DNA of 64,000 nt from Lacticaseibacillus casei DSM 20011 = JCM 1134 = ATCC 393 (GCF_000829055.1 NZ_AP012544.1:434001-498000); one strand, 5' to 3'; positions 35,952 to 47,547 are shown, counted from the first letter of the stretch. Made by a program: numbers and translations. The notes: generated by a model not told the origin, from the letters alone.

Positions 35952-36266
35952 GTGAAAAAAGCATTGATCATCTGTGCAGCAGGAATGTCGTCATCCATGA
36001 TGGCAAAGAAAACCACAGATTACTTTAAGGCACACAGCAAAGACATTCAGTTAGATGCTGTCACAGCAACTGAAGGTGAAGATGAAATCCGCAACGGCGA
36101 CTTCGATCTTTTCCTGATTTCACCACAGACCAACATGTATCTGGATAACTTCCAGAAAGTTGGCAAAGAGGTAGGAAAACCAGTTGTCAGCATTCCATTT
36201 GATGCTTACATTCCAATTCCAATGGGGATCGAGAAAATGGCAAAGTTGGTTGAAAAAAATCTCTGA
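35952..36266 (+). CDS. PTS lactose/cellobiose-family EIIB
   Basis: A 104-residue phosphotransfer protein with the phospho-cysteine near the N-terminus in ALIICAAGMSSSMMA (C8), as in cellobiose EIIB. The start is GTG after GGAAGGAAG; an upstream in-frame ATG would add 18 unrelated residues. It receives phosphate from the EIIA at 38339 and passes it to the sugar bound by the EIIC at 39342. Operon position two. Confidence 0.9.
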   Translation: MKKALIICAAGMSSSMMAKKTTDYFKAHSKDIQLDAVTATEGEDEIRNGDFDLFLISPQTNMYLDNFQKVGKEVGKPVVSIPFDAYIPIPMGIEKMAKLVEKNL

Positions 36267-36349
36267 AGTTATCTTTTCTTCAGGTCGGCAATGACAACAC
36301 GCTTATGTAAAAAGCCGCGAAGCAAAGACTGGATTGAGGAGGCGTCAGT

Positions 36350-38338
36350 ATGAAACAGAAAGAGCGCGAGTTATTGCTTTATCTCGTTGAGAATCAGGAT
36401 CAATATGTCACGAGTAAAGACTTGGCAAACACACTTTTGATGACGCCTAGGACGGTCCGAAGCTATGTTAAAAGTTTAAAAGCCATGATTGAGAAATATG
36501 GTGCGAGTCTTGAAGCGAAGCCGAGTTTCGGTTATCGCTTACATATTCTCCACCCGGTCGCGTTTGATCTGTTTTTAAATCAGCATAAGGTGTTAAGTCC
36601 AAAAGTCAATGATACTGTGACGGCCTCCGAGTCGATTGATCGCCAGAATTATATTCTCAATAAGCTGCTAATCGAAGACGAGGCCTTACTCATGGATGAT
36701 CTCGCTGAACGGCTATTCGTCAGTCGCTCGACGCTTTCAAAAGACTTGATTTCTGTTCGTGAAAAGTTGGAGCCTTATGCGCTGCATCTTGAGAGTAGGG
36801 CGAACAAGGGCTTTTATGTTGTCGGAACGGAACGCAATCGCCGGCATTTCATTCTGGATTATTTCTTTAGCCATGGCCAGAATAACTTTCAACGGTTTAT
36901 GGAAAATAAGTCTTTCTTTGCCGATGTCAGTTTTGAACAGCTGACGATCGTCGTGATTGATGAATGTCGGGAAGCTAGTCTGCGTTTGTCGGATTTTATC
37001 ATTCAAAATATTGTCTTGTACCTGGCACTCAGCATCGAGCGGGTCCGAAAAGGAAACAGTTTGCCTCCTGTAAAGGTTGAACAAGCGCCAGAACATCAAC
37101 GGCATTATGCGGTGGCTGAGCGGATCATGGAACGGATCGCCAGAAGTACCGGGTTGCAGTTTTCGGAAAGTGAAGTTGCCTATTTAGCGATTCAGCTTGT
37201 TGCGATGGCAAAGGGAAGCCCGCAAGACTCGAACGACCAGGCTCTTTGGAAGGACATGGATCAAGTACTCAGGCGAATCGAAGCCGAGACAGGTTATCCG
37301 GTGAGCACGGATTATTCATTAAGAAAAAGTCTGGCCGAACACATCAAGCCGATGTTAGTACGGCTGCAGCAAGGCATTCAGCTAAAAAATCCATTGTTAA
37401 AAGAAATCAAGACCCACTGTCCGCAATATTTTGCTGACACCAAGCGCTTTCTAGGAATGTCAAAAATATTGTCTGCGTACACGATTAACGATGACGAAAC
37501 GGCCTATATGGCAATGCATCTCATGGCAGCAGTCGAAAAGTATCATAATGCTCATAAACTACGGACCTTGATTATCTGTGCCACCGGTTATGGCAGTGCG
37601 GAGTTACTTAACAATCGCGTGCAAAAGGAGTTTGGCGAGACGCTGAATATTGTCGGGGTCAAAGGTTATTACGAAGTCGATGACGAAAGTTTGGCTGACG
37701 TTGATCTGATCATTTCAGCGATTGATTTATCGACCCAGGTGCTGCGTGTCCCAGTCATCCAGGTCAGTGTCTTCTTGGGTGAAATGGATGTCCGGGCGAT
37801 TCGTCAATTTTTGGAGACGCATAATCGCCCACATGGGAAAGCAACTTCAAAAGTCGAGGCTATTGCTGCTGTCGATAAAAGCATTTTTGATCAATTTACA
37901 GATTCTAGTCGATTTGTACGGTGGACAGAGCCAGTTAATCGAGAAACTGTTTTAAATCGACTCTGCGCCCAAGTAGCGCTTCTTGAGCCGGCTAATTTTG
38001 CAGACGAGTTAAAAGCTCAAGTACATCAACGCGAACAGATGAGCAGCATTACATTTAGTCAAAAAATCGTTGTTCCTCATCCGGCGATGCCAATCGGCCA
38101 ATTTACCCAAATTGCCATTGGCATCATTCCTGCGGGATTAAAATGGTCCGAAAGCTTCCCAGCTGTCCAGCTCGTGTTTCTTCTGTCACCTTCTTATTTG
38201 GGGAATCGAGGGCTGACCTCAATCACCCAGACAATTGTTGCGTTGACTGACCATGCGGATTGGCAAGCGTCATTAGTGGCAGCCTCAGATTTCAAAAGTT
38301 TTCGTCACCGCTTTTTACAAATGATGGAGGAGGAATAA
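36350..38338 (+). CDS. PRD-containing transcriptional activator (LicR/CelR type)
   Basis: A 662-residue regulator embedded in the operon it probably controls. Order: N-terminal HTH domains (LLLYLVENQDQYVTSKDLAN and LFVSRSTLSKDL), two PTS regulation domains (about 175-390), an EIIB-like domain with Cys in IICATGYGSAELL (C410), and an EIIA(Fru/Mtl)-like domain with His in KIVVPHPAM (H577). This is the architecture of LicR/MtlR activators, whose activity is set by phosphorylation from HPr and EIIB. The perfect inverted repeat at 34368-34403 is a candidate binding site. It ends with GGAGGAGG that serves the next gene. Confidence 0.88.
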   Translation: MKQKERELLLYLVENQDQYVTSKDLANTLLMTPRTVRSYVKSLKAMIEKYGASLEAKPSFGYRLHILHPVAFDLFLNQHKVLSPKVNDTVTASESIDRQNYILNKLLIEDEALLMDDLAERLFVSRSTLSKDLISVREKLEPYALHLESRANKGFYVVGTERNRRHFILDYFFSHGQNNFQRFMENKSFFADVSFEQLTIVVIDECREASLRLSDFIIQNIVLYLALSIERVRKGNSLPPVKVEQAPEHQRHYAVAERIMERIARSTGLQFSESEVAYLAIQLVAMAKGSPQDSNDQALWKDMDQVLRRIEAETGYPVSTDYSLRKSLAEHIKPMLVRLQQGIQLKNPLLKEIKTHCPQYFADTKRFLGMSKILSAYTINDDETAYMAMHLMAAVEKYHNAHKLRTLIICATGYGSAELLNNRVQKEFGETLNIVGVKGYYEVDDESLADVDLIISAIDLSTQVLRVPVIQVSVFLGEMDVRAIRQFLETHNRPHGKATSKVEAIAAVDKSIFDQFTDSSRFVRWTEPVNRETVLNRLCAQVALLEPANFADELKAQVHQREQMSSITFSQKIVVPHPAMPIGQFTQIAIGIIPAGLKWSESFPAVQLVFLLSPSYLGNRGLTSITQTIVALTDHADWQASLVAASDFKSFRHRFLQMMEEE

Positions 38339-38704
38339 GTGCCGATGAATTCAGATGATATTCAATTAATTGCATTTGAAATTATTTTGCATAGCGGTAA
38401 TTCACGAACCATGATTCATGAGGCGTTCGCGGCTATGCGTGTTGGCGATTTTGACAAAGCCGATGAACGATTGAAGGCTTCAAATGACGAATTATTACTA
38501 GCACACCAATCACAAAGCGATCTCTTAAAGAAATATGCCGGTGGCACAAAGATCGAGATGGAGATCATTTTAGTTCATGCCCAGGATCACTTGATGACCA
38601 CGATGACATTACGCGAAGTTGCGTTGGAAATGGAGCATCTTTATCGTAATCAGGCTGCTGCAGGGGAGTTGAAAAACAATGAACCGGAAGATAAAGGCAA
38701 GTGA
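38339..38704 (+). CDS. PTS lactose/cellobiose-family EIIA
   Basis: A 121-residue helical EIIA of the Lac family. The conserved segment IILVHAQDHLMT carries the phospho-histidine, and the N-terminus IAFEIILHSGNSRTMIHEAF is typical. The start is GTG at 38339, or the ATG two codons later; GGAGGAGG lies inside the end of the regulator gene, so the two are coupled. It has a longer charged tail than usual and overlaps the next gene by 26 nt. Confidence 0.88.
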   Translation: MPMNSDDIQLIAFEIILHSGNSRTMIHEAFAAMRVGDFDKADERLKASNDELLLAHQSQSDLLKKYAGGTKIEMEIILVHAQDHLMTTMTLREVALEMEHLYRNQAAAGELKNNEPEDKGK

Positions 38705-39203
38705 GAACGTACAAACACAAACAACGACTATTGATAAAAATCGCCAAGCACTTAGTTTGCAAAGTATGCGGTTCAATCGATTTTTGGGTATTCGCTATCT
38801 AACCGCTGTGTTCTTCTTTGCTAATCTTTGGTGGGCAATTATTGCTAACAATCTTTGGAGCAAGTGGCTGCCAGTGGGGTTGATGATGCTTGCAATTCCG
38901 GTGATTTATGAACAAATTAAACTCTTTGGAACCCCTACGCATTACTTGCCATATACCACGCTTTATTTCTGGTGCCAAACAGGGGTGAACATTGGCCTCA
39001 GTATTTTGATCGTGACGCCACTATTTAATGCGTTATACCCCTTCATTCGCGATACGAATAACAATCGCGGTGTTGTTCTTTTGATTTTGATGGTCGGTAT
39101 TGGCCTTGGCGGCTGGTCTTTACGGCGACTGAATTTGATTAAACAGGACAAGGATCGATTTTATGGTCGCTTGAAGGCTTATCAAGCAACACTTCACAAG
39201 TAA
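38679..39203 (+). CDS. Membrane protein of unknown function in the cellobiose operon
   Basis: A 174-residue protein I do not recognise. It has an N-terminal charged stretch of about 35 residues and then four likely membrane helices (YLTAVFFFANLWWAIIANNL; WLPVGLMMLAIPVIY; TGVNIGLSILIVTPLFNALY; VVLLILMVGIGLGGWSL), ending in a basic tail. It overlaps the EIIA gene by 26 nt and precedes the EIIC gene, so it belongs to the operon. A partner or assembly factor of the EIIC is possible but unproven. Confidence 0.7.
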   Translation: MNRKIKASENVQTQTTTIDKNRQALSLQSMRFNRFLGIRYLTAVFFFANLWWAIIANNLWSKWLPVGLMMLAIPVIYEQIKLFGTPTHYLPYTTLYFWCQTGVNIGLSILIVTPLFNALYPFIRDTNNNRGVVLLILMVGIGLGGWSLRRLNLIKQDKDRFYGRLKAYQATLHK

Positions 39204-39341
39204 CAAACTTTGCGGCGCAGAAGCTTTTCAACACAAGATGGTTAAATGTCGGTCATGAGATTTAGGACCATTAGGTGTCATTCTTGATGCCACCGCAAGT
39301 GTCACCGCGTTGGCTCGCTCATAAACGAGGAGGAATCAGTA

Positions 39342-40703
39342 ATGGAAAATAACGGGCGCTTTTTCAACTTTATGACGAAGACCTTACTTAAACCCATGTC
39401 GAAGGTTGCCCAGTATCGGATTGTACGTGCGGTCATGGCAGCCGGCATGGCAAGTATTCCTTTCACAATTGTCGGCTCAATGGTATTGGTTCTTAATGTT
39501 ATTCCCTTAGTTTGGCCGGTGACAGCCGGTTTTTGGAATGCCACCTTTATGAAGTTCAGTGATCTTTATATGGTTATCAACACAGCGACCATGGGCATCT
39601 TAGCAATGTACTTTGCACTGGCGATCGGCTATGAGCTGACCAGAATCATTCAAACAGAGGATAAGCTAAAAGTTGCACCACTAAATGGTGCGTTCTTGTC
39701 ACTTTTTGCCTTTTTCATGTGTTTACCTGAACTGGTTGTCAAGGGCGGAAAGATCATTCTACTCAACTCTATTACTTCAAAAGAGAAAGTGATCAATGGG
39801 TTTCGAATGACGGCAACGATCGATCGTTTGGGAACTTCAGGCATTTTCACAGCAATTATTATGGCGATTGTGGCTGTCTATTTATACAAGTTTTGTGTCA
39901 AGCATAATTGGACGATTAGAATGCCGGAAGCTGTCCCTGAAGGTGTTTCCCGTTCTTTCACTGCTTTGATTCCAACCGCTGTCATTGCCCTTGTTGTGAT
40001 GGTCATCAATGGTTCGCTTGTCTTGTTGGGGACGGATATTTTCAAAATGATTTCAATTCCGTTTAGTTTTGTCACCAATCTGACGAGTACATGGATCGGC
40101 GTCATCATCATCGAATTCTTGATCCATGCCCTGTGGATTGTCGGTATTCATGGTGCAAACATTATCAGTGCCTTTATCACTCCAATTTTATTGACGAATA
40201 TGGCCGCTAATGCAAAAGGTGCACATATTCCGTTTGCCGGGGAATTCAACAACTCATTTGCCATTATGGGTGGCTCCGGTGCCACACTCGGCCTTTGCCT
40301 TTTCATTGCCTTTGCTGCACGCTCGGAACAGCTGAAGGTTTTGGGGAGAGCGTCTTTGGCACCAGCATTTTTCAACATCAACGAACCGCTGATTTTCGGC
40401 TTGCCAATTGTTTATAATCCATATCTGGCGATTCCATTTTTCTTGGCACCGATGGCAAGTGCTTCATTGGCCTACGCCGCCTTTTATTTCCGATTAATCA
40501 ATCCGATCATCACACAGGCACCATGGCCATCACCAATTGGCTTCGGCGCATTGATCAGTACCGTTGATATACGAGCGGTGATTGTAGCCATCTTGTGCGG
40601 CATCGTGGCATTTCTCATTTGGTTTCCGTTTATTAAACTGTACGATGCTAAATTGGTCAATGACGAAAAGCAGGTTGCTGCTGGAAAAGAGGCTGAAGCA
40701 TAG
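39342..40703 (+). CDS. PTS lactose/cellobiose-family EIIC permease
   Basis: A 453-residue membrane permease, the sugar-translocating part of the cellobiose-type PTS. Visible landmarks: the loop FFNINEPLIFGLPIVYNPYL with the conserved NEPxxFG motif, the segment HALWIVGIHGANI with a conserved His, and about 10 hydrophobic helices. The start MENNGRFF is preceded by GAGGAGG. A gap of 138 nt separates it from the preceding gene. Last gene of the operon before a terminator. Confidence 0.9.
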   Translation: MENNGRFFNFMTKTLLKPMSKVAQYRIVRAVMAAGMASIPFTIVGSMVLVLNVIPLVWPVTAGFWNATFMKFSDLYMVINTATMGILAMYFALAIGYELTRIIQTEDKLKVAPLNGAFLSLFAFFMCLPELVVKGGKIILLNSITSKEKVINGFRMTATIDRLGTSGIFTAIIMAIVAVYLYKFCVKHNWTIRMPEAVPEGVSRSFTALIPTAVIALVVMVINGSLVLLGTDIFKMISIPFSFVTNLTSTWIGVIIIEFLIHALWIVGIHGANIISAFITPILLTNMAANAKGAHIPFAGEFNNSFAIMGGSGATLGLCLFIAFAARSEQLKVLGRASLAPAFFNINEPLIFGLPIVYNPYLAIPFFLAPMASASLAYAAFYFRLINPIITQAPWPSPIGFGALISTVDIRAVIVAILCGIVAFLIWFPFIKLYDAKLVNDEKQVAAGKEAEA

Positions 40704-40814
40704 CACTCTCAATCGCATGACTATCGTTGTATAGCCAAAAGGAAGCTGTTCGCAAGATGCTGGAACAGTTTCAGCTTATTAGGAGCATGCTTTTTAGATG
40801 ATTCAAACGTATAC

Positions 40815-40847
40815 AAAAAACCGACATCAATCGCGATGTCGGTTTTT
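40815..40847. terminator. Terminator between cellobiose and glycerol operons
   Basis: AAAAACCGACATC and GATGTCGGTTTTT form a 13-bp stem with a short loop; symmetric, usable by both converging operons. Confidence 0.9.
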
Positions 40848-40869
40848 GTGGTTCAAATCAAGTGATAGA

Positions 40870-41577
40870 TTATGGCAAAGCTGCAAAGATCAGCGCGCCA
40901 GCCACGCCGCCTGCCAGTGGGCCTAAAACCGGTACCCAGGCATATGGCCAGTCGGAGTCGCCTTTGTTGGCAATTGGTAAAATGGCGTGCGCCAACCGCG
41001 GGCCAAGGTCTCGGGCCGGGTTAATGGCATAACCGGTGGTGCCGCCAAGTGATAAGCCAATCGCGGTGATCAGGATGCCGACGCCGATTGGATTCAGACC
41101 ATCTGTCCATTTGCCTTTGGTGAAGGCTAACAGTCCGAAAATCAAGACGGCAGTTCCAATGAACTCGGAAATGAAGTTGGCCGCGTAACTGCGAATGGCC
41201 GGACCGGTAGCAAAGACGCCTAAGGTTGCTGCGGGATCCTTGGTGGCTGCCCAGTGCGGGTAGTAATGCAACCAGACAGCAGCTGCTCCGAGCAACGCAC
41301 CCAGTAACTGGGCGATGATAAATGGCATGACCCATGCCCAGGGGAATTTGCCAATCGCAGCAAATGCTACGGTGACTGCGGGGTTAAGGTGTGCCGGTCC
41401 TAAGAAAGCTGCGGTATAAACGCCCATGGTCACGGCCAATCCCCACCCTAAGGTAATGGCAACCCAGCCAGCACCATTAGCTTTGGATTTGTTCAGTGAC
41501 ACGCCTGCGACGACACCATCGCCGAGGAGGATTAAAACGAAGGTACCAATGAATTCACCTAATGCTTGTGTCCACAT
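40870..41577 (-). CDS. glpF: Glycerol uptake facilitator (aquaglyceroporin)
   Basis: A 235-residue MIP-family channel for passive glycerol entry. Both pore motifs are present: GPAHLNPAVTVAFA and GYAINPARDLGPRL, the second with the D of glycerol-conducting members. Six helices. RBS GAAAGGGG. Last gene of the minus-strand glpK-glpO-glpF operon, 14 nt after glpO. Trapping of glycerol by GlpK completes uptake. Confidence 0.93.
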   Translation of the reverse strand: MWTQALGEFIGTFVLILLGDGVVAGVSLNKSKANGAGWVAITLGWGLAVTMGVYTAAFLGPAHLNPAVTVAFAAIGKFPWAWVMPFIIAQLLGALLGAAAVWLHYYPHWAATKDPAATLGVFATGPAIRSYAANFISEFIGTAVLIFGLLAFTKGKWTDGLNPIGVGILITAIGLSLGGTTGYAINPARDLGPRLAHAILPIANKGDSDWPYAWVPVLGPLAGGVAGALIFAALP

Positions 41578-41591
41578 ATGCGTGCCCCTTT

Positions 41592-43445
41592 CTAGGCTTG
41601 AGGAGCCGAAGCCGGCGCCTTCTTCAAGTCATCCAACCGACTCTCACTGATCGCTTGTTCCAAATCAGCCAACTGTTGTGCCTTTGTGGCTTCGTCCCAA
41701 CCCAAGATGCGGGCCATTTCGTCTACCACCGGCTGTTTCAAGTCAGCCAGCGTTTCGGCATGGAAAAGAATGGCATTGGTCCGGCGCAACAGGTAATCAA
41801 CCGGCGTCAGCGTCATTTCTTCATTGATTGAATAGCGCAGACTCATGGTTTCCTTGAGACTCAGACCCGGTGCCGGCTGGCCGTCAGCATACGTGACCAC
41901 GCGACTGATGTTGGAGCCGTAGCGATTGGCAAGGTCGGCTGCGTCTTTTTCCGGCATTCCGGCGTCAATTCCAATCCGGGTGTAGAAAGCAATCGTATCG
42001 TCAACGTTGGTCGGATCAAAATGACCGCCGGAGACTTGAAGCTTTTTAGAATCAACGGTGCGGGTTTCGGTCGCAAATTTTTCAGCCAAGACACGACGAA
42101 TCAAGGCGAGGGCGCCAGCCGCCATTTTCCGGTAGTCGGTAATTTTTCCACCGGACAGCGTGATCATGCCGTCATCGGCTTGGTGAAGCGAACTGCCGCG
42201 GGAAATCTGGGATGGGCTCAAGGACGCTTCGGCATGGGCGGTTTCTAGTTTGGAAATGGCGTGCTCAACATCGGAGCGGGTTGCCTGGTTGTCTTCGTAA
42301 TCGTTAACGACTTTGACCAAGGCTTCGAACGAATCATCGGAAACTTTACCGGTATTGGCGCCACCGCCGTTATAATCGGAGCTGCCGTTATTGGCAATCA
42401 GTGGACGCAGACCGGCCCAGCTGGCTTCGATGTCGTCAATTGTAATGTGGCTTTCCGGGAAGCGCTTGTTGATCACTTTCAGCAGATAATCCACATCGGC
42501 TTGTTCTACGCGTGGATGCTTGAAGTCGCCGGTATAATCGGTATCGGTCGTGCCAAAATAAGTCTTGCCTTCACGTGGTACCACGAAGAACATCCGGCCG
42601 TCATTCAAACCGGTATCCATGTAGGTCGGTTGCGGTACCGGCAGACGGGAACCATCGACAACCAAATGAACCCCTTTAGTTGGGCGCAGGGTTGGGGCCT
42701 GATTTTCGTTCTTATCGAGCGCTTTAAACTTGTCGGACCATGGCCCGGTGGTGTTGATCACGAGTTTGGCATGAATATCGAATTCGCTGTCATCCAAAAG
42801 ATCCTTAACACGCAAACCGATGACTTGGCCAGCATCATTGTGCAAGACGCCGATCGCCTTCACGCGGCTAGCCATGAGCCCACCGAGTTCAGCCGCTTCT
42901 TTGATGTTTTCGATAACCAGGCGAGCATCATTGTTTACGAAGTCGAGGTAAACGCCACCGCCTTGCAGGCCATCTTTTTCCAGCTGCGGTTCACGCTGTA
43001 GAATTTCATCTTTCGTAACGGTGTAGTTGGCGTATTGCGAGCCTTCAACGTTTGCCAGTCGATCATAAAGATCCATTGCGATTTTGATGCTGAACATGTC
43101 GAAAGTGCTGCCAGGTTCTTGGAAAATCGGCAGTAACATCGGGAATGGCCGTGGAATGTGTGGGGCAATGCCTTGAACAACCGCGCGTTCCTTGACAGTA
43201 TCGGCAACCACACCAACATCAAACGTCTTGAGGTAACGAATGCCGCCATGGACCAGTTTGGTCGAACGTGAGCTAGTTCCTTCAGCAAAGTCCTGCATTT
43301 CGATCAAGCCGGTCTTGATGCCACTTGCGGCCGCCTGAATCGCAACCCCAGCACCGGTAATGCCGCCACCGACAACCAGAAGATCCAGTTCGTTTTGCTT
43401 TAATTGTTCAATCGTTTGTTTGCGGGTTTCACTTGAAAATGCCAT
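41592..43445 (-). CDS. glpO: Alpha-glycerophosphate oxidase / glycerol-3-phosphate dehydrogenase, FAD type
   Basis: Oxidises glycerol-3-phosphate to dihydroxyacetone phosphate. A 617-residue GlpD/GlpO flavoprotein with the FAD site DLLVVGGGITGAGVAIQAAA near the N-terminus, GTSSRSTKLVHGGIRYLKTF, and RPTKGVHLVVDGSRLP. In lactic acid bacteria the enzyme of this length usually passes electrons to O2 and makes H2O2; the sequence alone does not prove oxidase over dehydrogenase. RBS AAAAGGAG. Middle gene of the operon. Confidence 0.9.
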   Translation of the reverse strand: MAFSSETRKQTIEQLKQNELDLLVVGGGITGAGVAIQAAASGIKTGLIEMQDFAEGTSSRSTKLVHGGIRYLKTFDVGVVADTVKERAVVQGIAPHIPRPFPMLLPIFQEPGSTFDMFSIKIAMDLYDRLANVEGSQYANYTVTKDEILQREPQLEKDGLQGGGVYLDFVNNDARLVIENIKEAAELGGLMASRVKAIGVLHNDAGQVIGLRVKDLLDDSEFDIHAKLVINTTGPWSDKFKALDKNENQAPTLRPTKGVHLVVDGSRLPVPQPTYMDTGLNDGRMFFVVPREGKTYFGTTDTDYTGDFKHPRVEQADVDYLLKVINKRFPESHITIDDIEASWAGLRPLIANNGSSDYNGGGANTGKVSDDSFEALVKVVNDYEDNQATRSDVEHAISKLETAHAEASLSPSQISRGSSLHQADDGMITLSGGKITDYRKMAAGALALIRRVLAEKFATETRTVDSKKLQVSGGHFDPTNVDDTIAFYTRIGIDAGMPEKDAADLANRYGSNISRVVTYADGQPAPGLSLKETMSLRYSINEEMTLTPVDYLLRRTNAILFHAETLADLKQPVVDEMARILGWDEATKAQQLADLEQAISESRLDDLKKAPASAPQA

Positions 43446-43494
43446 TTTAATAAGCTCCTTTTGAATAATGATTGAATGATATTTTTAAAAAGAA

Positions 43495-45018
<1,524 letters not shown>

Positions 45019-45047
45019 CTACCTCCAGTGAAATATAATTGCACACA

Positions 45048-45062
45048 ATGAAAACGTTTCCG
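45048..45062 (-). promoter_or_regulatory. cre site (CcpA operator) of the glp operon
   Basis: TGAAAACGTTTCCG on the plus strand (CGGAAACGTTTTCA on the minus) fits the cre consensus with one mismatch. It lies 36 nt before the glpK start, consistent with catabolite repression. Confidence 0.6.
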
Positions 45063-45200
45063 GTAATAGTTATACCCGATCGCCGGGACGAATGCAAGTA
45101 TTATGCTTATATAAATCATAAGTTATTTTAACCATAAGACCTATATTCGCTATTGAGAATATAGATTGCTTGTTTTTCGGTGAAACTGCGCCCCGACTAA

Positions 45201-45228
45201 ACAGAAAACCCGGCATGGCGGCCGGGTT
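45201..45228 (-). terminator. Terminator after the glycosyltransferase gene
   Basis: On the minus strand AACCCGGC and GCCGGGTT pair around a 6-nt loop, followed by TTCTGTTT. Confidence 0.65.
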
Positions 45229-45240
45229 AGGTAGGGCTGA

Positions 45241-45960
45241 TTAGATGAGTTGTTTGAGTTGATAAATGTGATCAAAAATCTTGTCTTCCTGTCGCCGGTC
45301 GTCCCAAGAGAAGTTGTGCATGGTGCTGTTCGGCCGGTTGATTTTTTTGTACAGAACCGTTGGATTGTAAGCATACTTGCCGCGGGTATGGGCAACATAT
45401 TCGGCGGTGAAGTCATAGTCTTCAGCAATCCGAAACTGCTCTTTGTAGCGAATGTTGCCGGCGTCCAAAGCGGTGTGGGAAAAGGCTTTGTTCCAGATAT
45501 ACCCGCCGATTTCCGTTCCGTGATGGGAAACCTGTTCAAACATTTCGGCCTGGGACAATAAGCGGAAGCGATCAGGACCGCCGCGGCTGCGATGCCACCA
45601 ATCGTAACCAACCGCGGTCGCAACGACGCCTGGGGTGAAACCGCGCACGAGTGTCTCGGCAAAAGTCGGCGCGATCAAATCGTCACCATCAACGAAAGCA
45701 ATAAACCGACCACTGGCATGATCAATCCCAAAGTTGCGGGCTGTGCCAATACCACGATGACGATCAAAAGCCGTAGCATGGTAATTTGGCACGCCGCGCA
45801 CAAAATCGGCCGCTGTTTGAGCCGTCCGATCTGTTGAAGCATCATCGATGAGCCACAGTTCCACATCAATTGTTTGTTCCTGAATGGTTTTAAGGGTAGC
45901 CGGCAGATACCGGCCAAGATTGTACGTTGGCACAATGATGGTTAAATCCAAATTTGTCAT
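45241..45960 (-). CDS. Glycosyltransferase family 2
   Basis: A 239-residue GT-A fold transferase using a nucleotide sugar. The N-terminus LTIIVPTYNLGRYLPATLKT and LWLIDDASTDRTAQTA bind the nucleotide, and FIAFVDGDDLIAPTFAETL carries the DxD metal site. No membrane helix, so it is cytosolic or peripheral. Start taken at MTNLDLTII, with GAGG about 11 nt upstream. Single gene between the glp and gal operons. The acceptor could be cell-wall or exopolysaccharide, but nothing here specifies it. Confidence 0.85.
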   Translation of the reverse strand: MTNLDLTIIVPTYNLGRYLPATLKTIQEQTIDVELWLIDDASTDRTAQTAADFVRGVPNYHATAFDRHRGIGTARNFGIDHASGRFIAFVDGDDLIAPTFAETLVRGFTPGVVATAVGYDWWHRSRGGPDRFRLLSQAEMFEQVSHHGTEIGGYIWNKAFSHTALDAGNIRYKEQFRIAEDYDFTAEYVAHTRGKYAYNPTVLYKKINRPNSTMHNFSWDDRRQEDKIFDHIYQLKQLI

Positions 45961-46209
45961 AAAAACCAAAACCTCTTTGGCGGCACCGCAATCATTCACG
46001 GCGCCTAAGCGGTTGAATCATTGCAATATTGGATCTTTGCTTTGATCATTATCGTCAGATTTTGGTAGGCGTCAATTAAAACGACTTGGTTGCCCGCAAG
46101 CACGCTGATCAACTTGGCATAAGCAGCAGTGGGATATTAAAATTTTAGTAAAACACAACTAGATAACACAGCAAGGGACGGACATATGCCTCAATCCAAA
46201 TAAAATATT
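45961..46209. other. Intergenic region between glycosyltransferase and galK
   Basis: Divergent upstream region. No credible gene or strong hairpin seen. Confidence 0.4.
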
Positions 46210-46275
46210 TTGACAATAGCGCTTCCATTTGCGCAACTTTTTTAGTAAAATAAAAACGGTTACAAAAATCGCGAA
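46210..46275 (+). promoter_or_regulatory. gal operon control region with a cre-like sequence
   Basis: Contains TTGACA (46210), AGCGCTTCC, which matches the right half of a cre site, and TAAAAT (46246-46251), a possible -10. GTAAAATAAAAACGGTTAC nearby has GTAA/TTAC ends suited to a LacI-type GalR operator. Assignments are tentative because no -35/-10 pair is well spaced. Confidence 0.35.
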
Positions 46276-46315
46276 CAAATTGACTTATCTGTTTTAAATA
46301 TAGGAGGAATTCAGA

Positions 46316-47482
46316 GTGAACAGTACAGATGTCACGAAAGGTTTTACGGAGCAATTTGGTAAGCAGGCGGAGCATACGTTCTTCGCGCCGGGACGGATTA
46401 ACCTGATCGGCGAACATACCGATTACAATGGCGGGCACGTTTTCCCTTGCGCGATTTCGCTTGGTACTTATGCCGCAGTTGGTGCGAATGAAGACAATGC
46501 GTTCCGGTTGTATTCAGCTAACTTCCCGAAGGTTGGTATTATCGACATTCCGTTCCCGAATCTTTTCCAGGAAAAGCGCGGTTTGTGGACGGATTATTTC
46601 CAGGGTATGGCGCGCGTGATGAAGACGGCGGGGATTAATTATACCCACGGCCTGAACGTTTATATTAATGGTAATTTGCCGGATGGCGCCGGCTTGTCGA
46701 GCTCAGCTTCATTGGAAATGCTGGTCGGCACGATTCTGAACAATCTTTTTGATGGCGGATTCGCCCCGTTGGATTTGGTTAAGTTCGGTGTGAAAGTCGA
46801 AAACGATTATATCGGCGTTAACTCCGGGATCATGGATCAGTTTGCCATCGAAATGGGCCGCGCCAACCAAGCAACCTTGCTGGACACGAACACGATGAAA
46901 TACGAGTATCTGCCGGTTGAAATGGGCGATAACGTCATCGTCATCATGAACACCAACAAGCGTCGCGAATTGGCTGATTCCAAGTACAACGAACGCCGCA
47001 GTGAATGCGAAAAGGCTTTGGCGATGCTGCAAAAAGGCATCAAAGTAAAGAGTCTAGGTCAGCTGACTGAAGACGAATTTGACGAAAATACCTACCTCAT
47101 TTATGACCCGATTCTGATCAAACGTGCCCGCCATGCGGTTTTTGAAAACCAACGGACACTGACGGCAGCACAAGCATTGCAAAAAGGCGACCTGACGACC
47201 TTCGGCAAGCTGGTTTCCGCCTCTGGGGTTTCCTTGGCCTTTGATTATGAAGTTACCGGCGTTGAACTCGATACTTTGGTAACCAACGCCTTGAAACAGC
47301 GCGGCGTCTTAGGGGCACGGATGACCGGTGCCGGTTTTGGCGGCTGCGCGATTGCGATTGTCAACAGCGCTGACGTTGAGGACTTTATTAGTAACGTTGG
47401 CAAGGCTTATACTAAAAAGATCGGCTATGATGCCCACTTCTATGTGGCAGACATTGCCGACGAAGCTAAGCAGTTAAACTAG
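46316..47482 (+). CDS. galK: Galactokinase
   Basis: Phosphorylates alpha-D-galactose at C1, the entry step of the Leloir pathway. At 388 residues it is standard. GHMP-kinase landmarks: [20 protein letters not shown] (galactose-binding signature), [18 protein letters not shown] (ATP loop), and [17 protein letters not shown]. The start is GTG (MNSTDVTK) after AGGAGG. First gene of galK-galE-galT-galR; the gap to galE is 65 nt. Confidence 0.95.
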   Translation: MNSTDVTKGFTEQFGKQAEHTFFAPGRINLIGEHTDYNGGHVFPCAISLGTYAAVGANEDNAFRLYSANFPKVGIIDIPFPNLFQEKRGLWTDYFQGMARVMKTAGINYTHGLNVYINGNLPDGAGLSSSASLEMLVGTILNNLFDGGFAPLDLVKFGVKVENDYIGVNSGIMDQFAIEMGRANQATLLDTNTMKYEYLPVEMGDNVIVIMNTNKRRELADSKYNERRSECEKALAMLQKGIKVKSLGQLTEDEFDENTYLIYDPILIKRARHAVFENQRTLTAAQALQKGDLTTFGKLVSASGVSLAFDYEVTGVELDTLVTNALKQRGVLGARMTGAGFGGCAIAIVNSADVEDFISNVGKAYTKKIGYDAHFYVADIADEAKQLN

Positions 47483-47547
47483 CGCTGACAAGATATCAGT
47501 CAACGCAGACGGATGCGGAAGCAAAAAGTAAAGGAGAAAATATTAAC

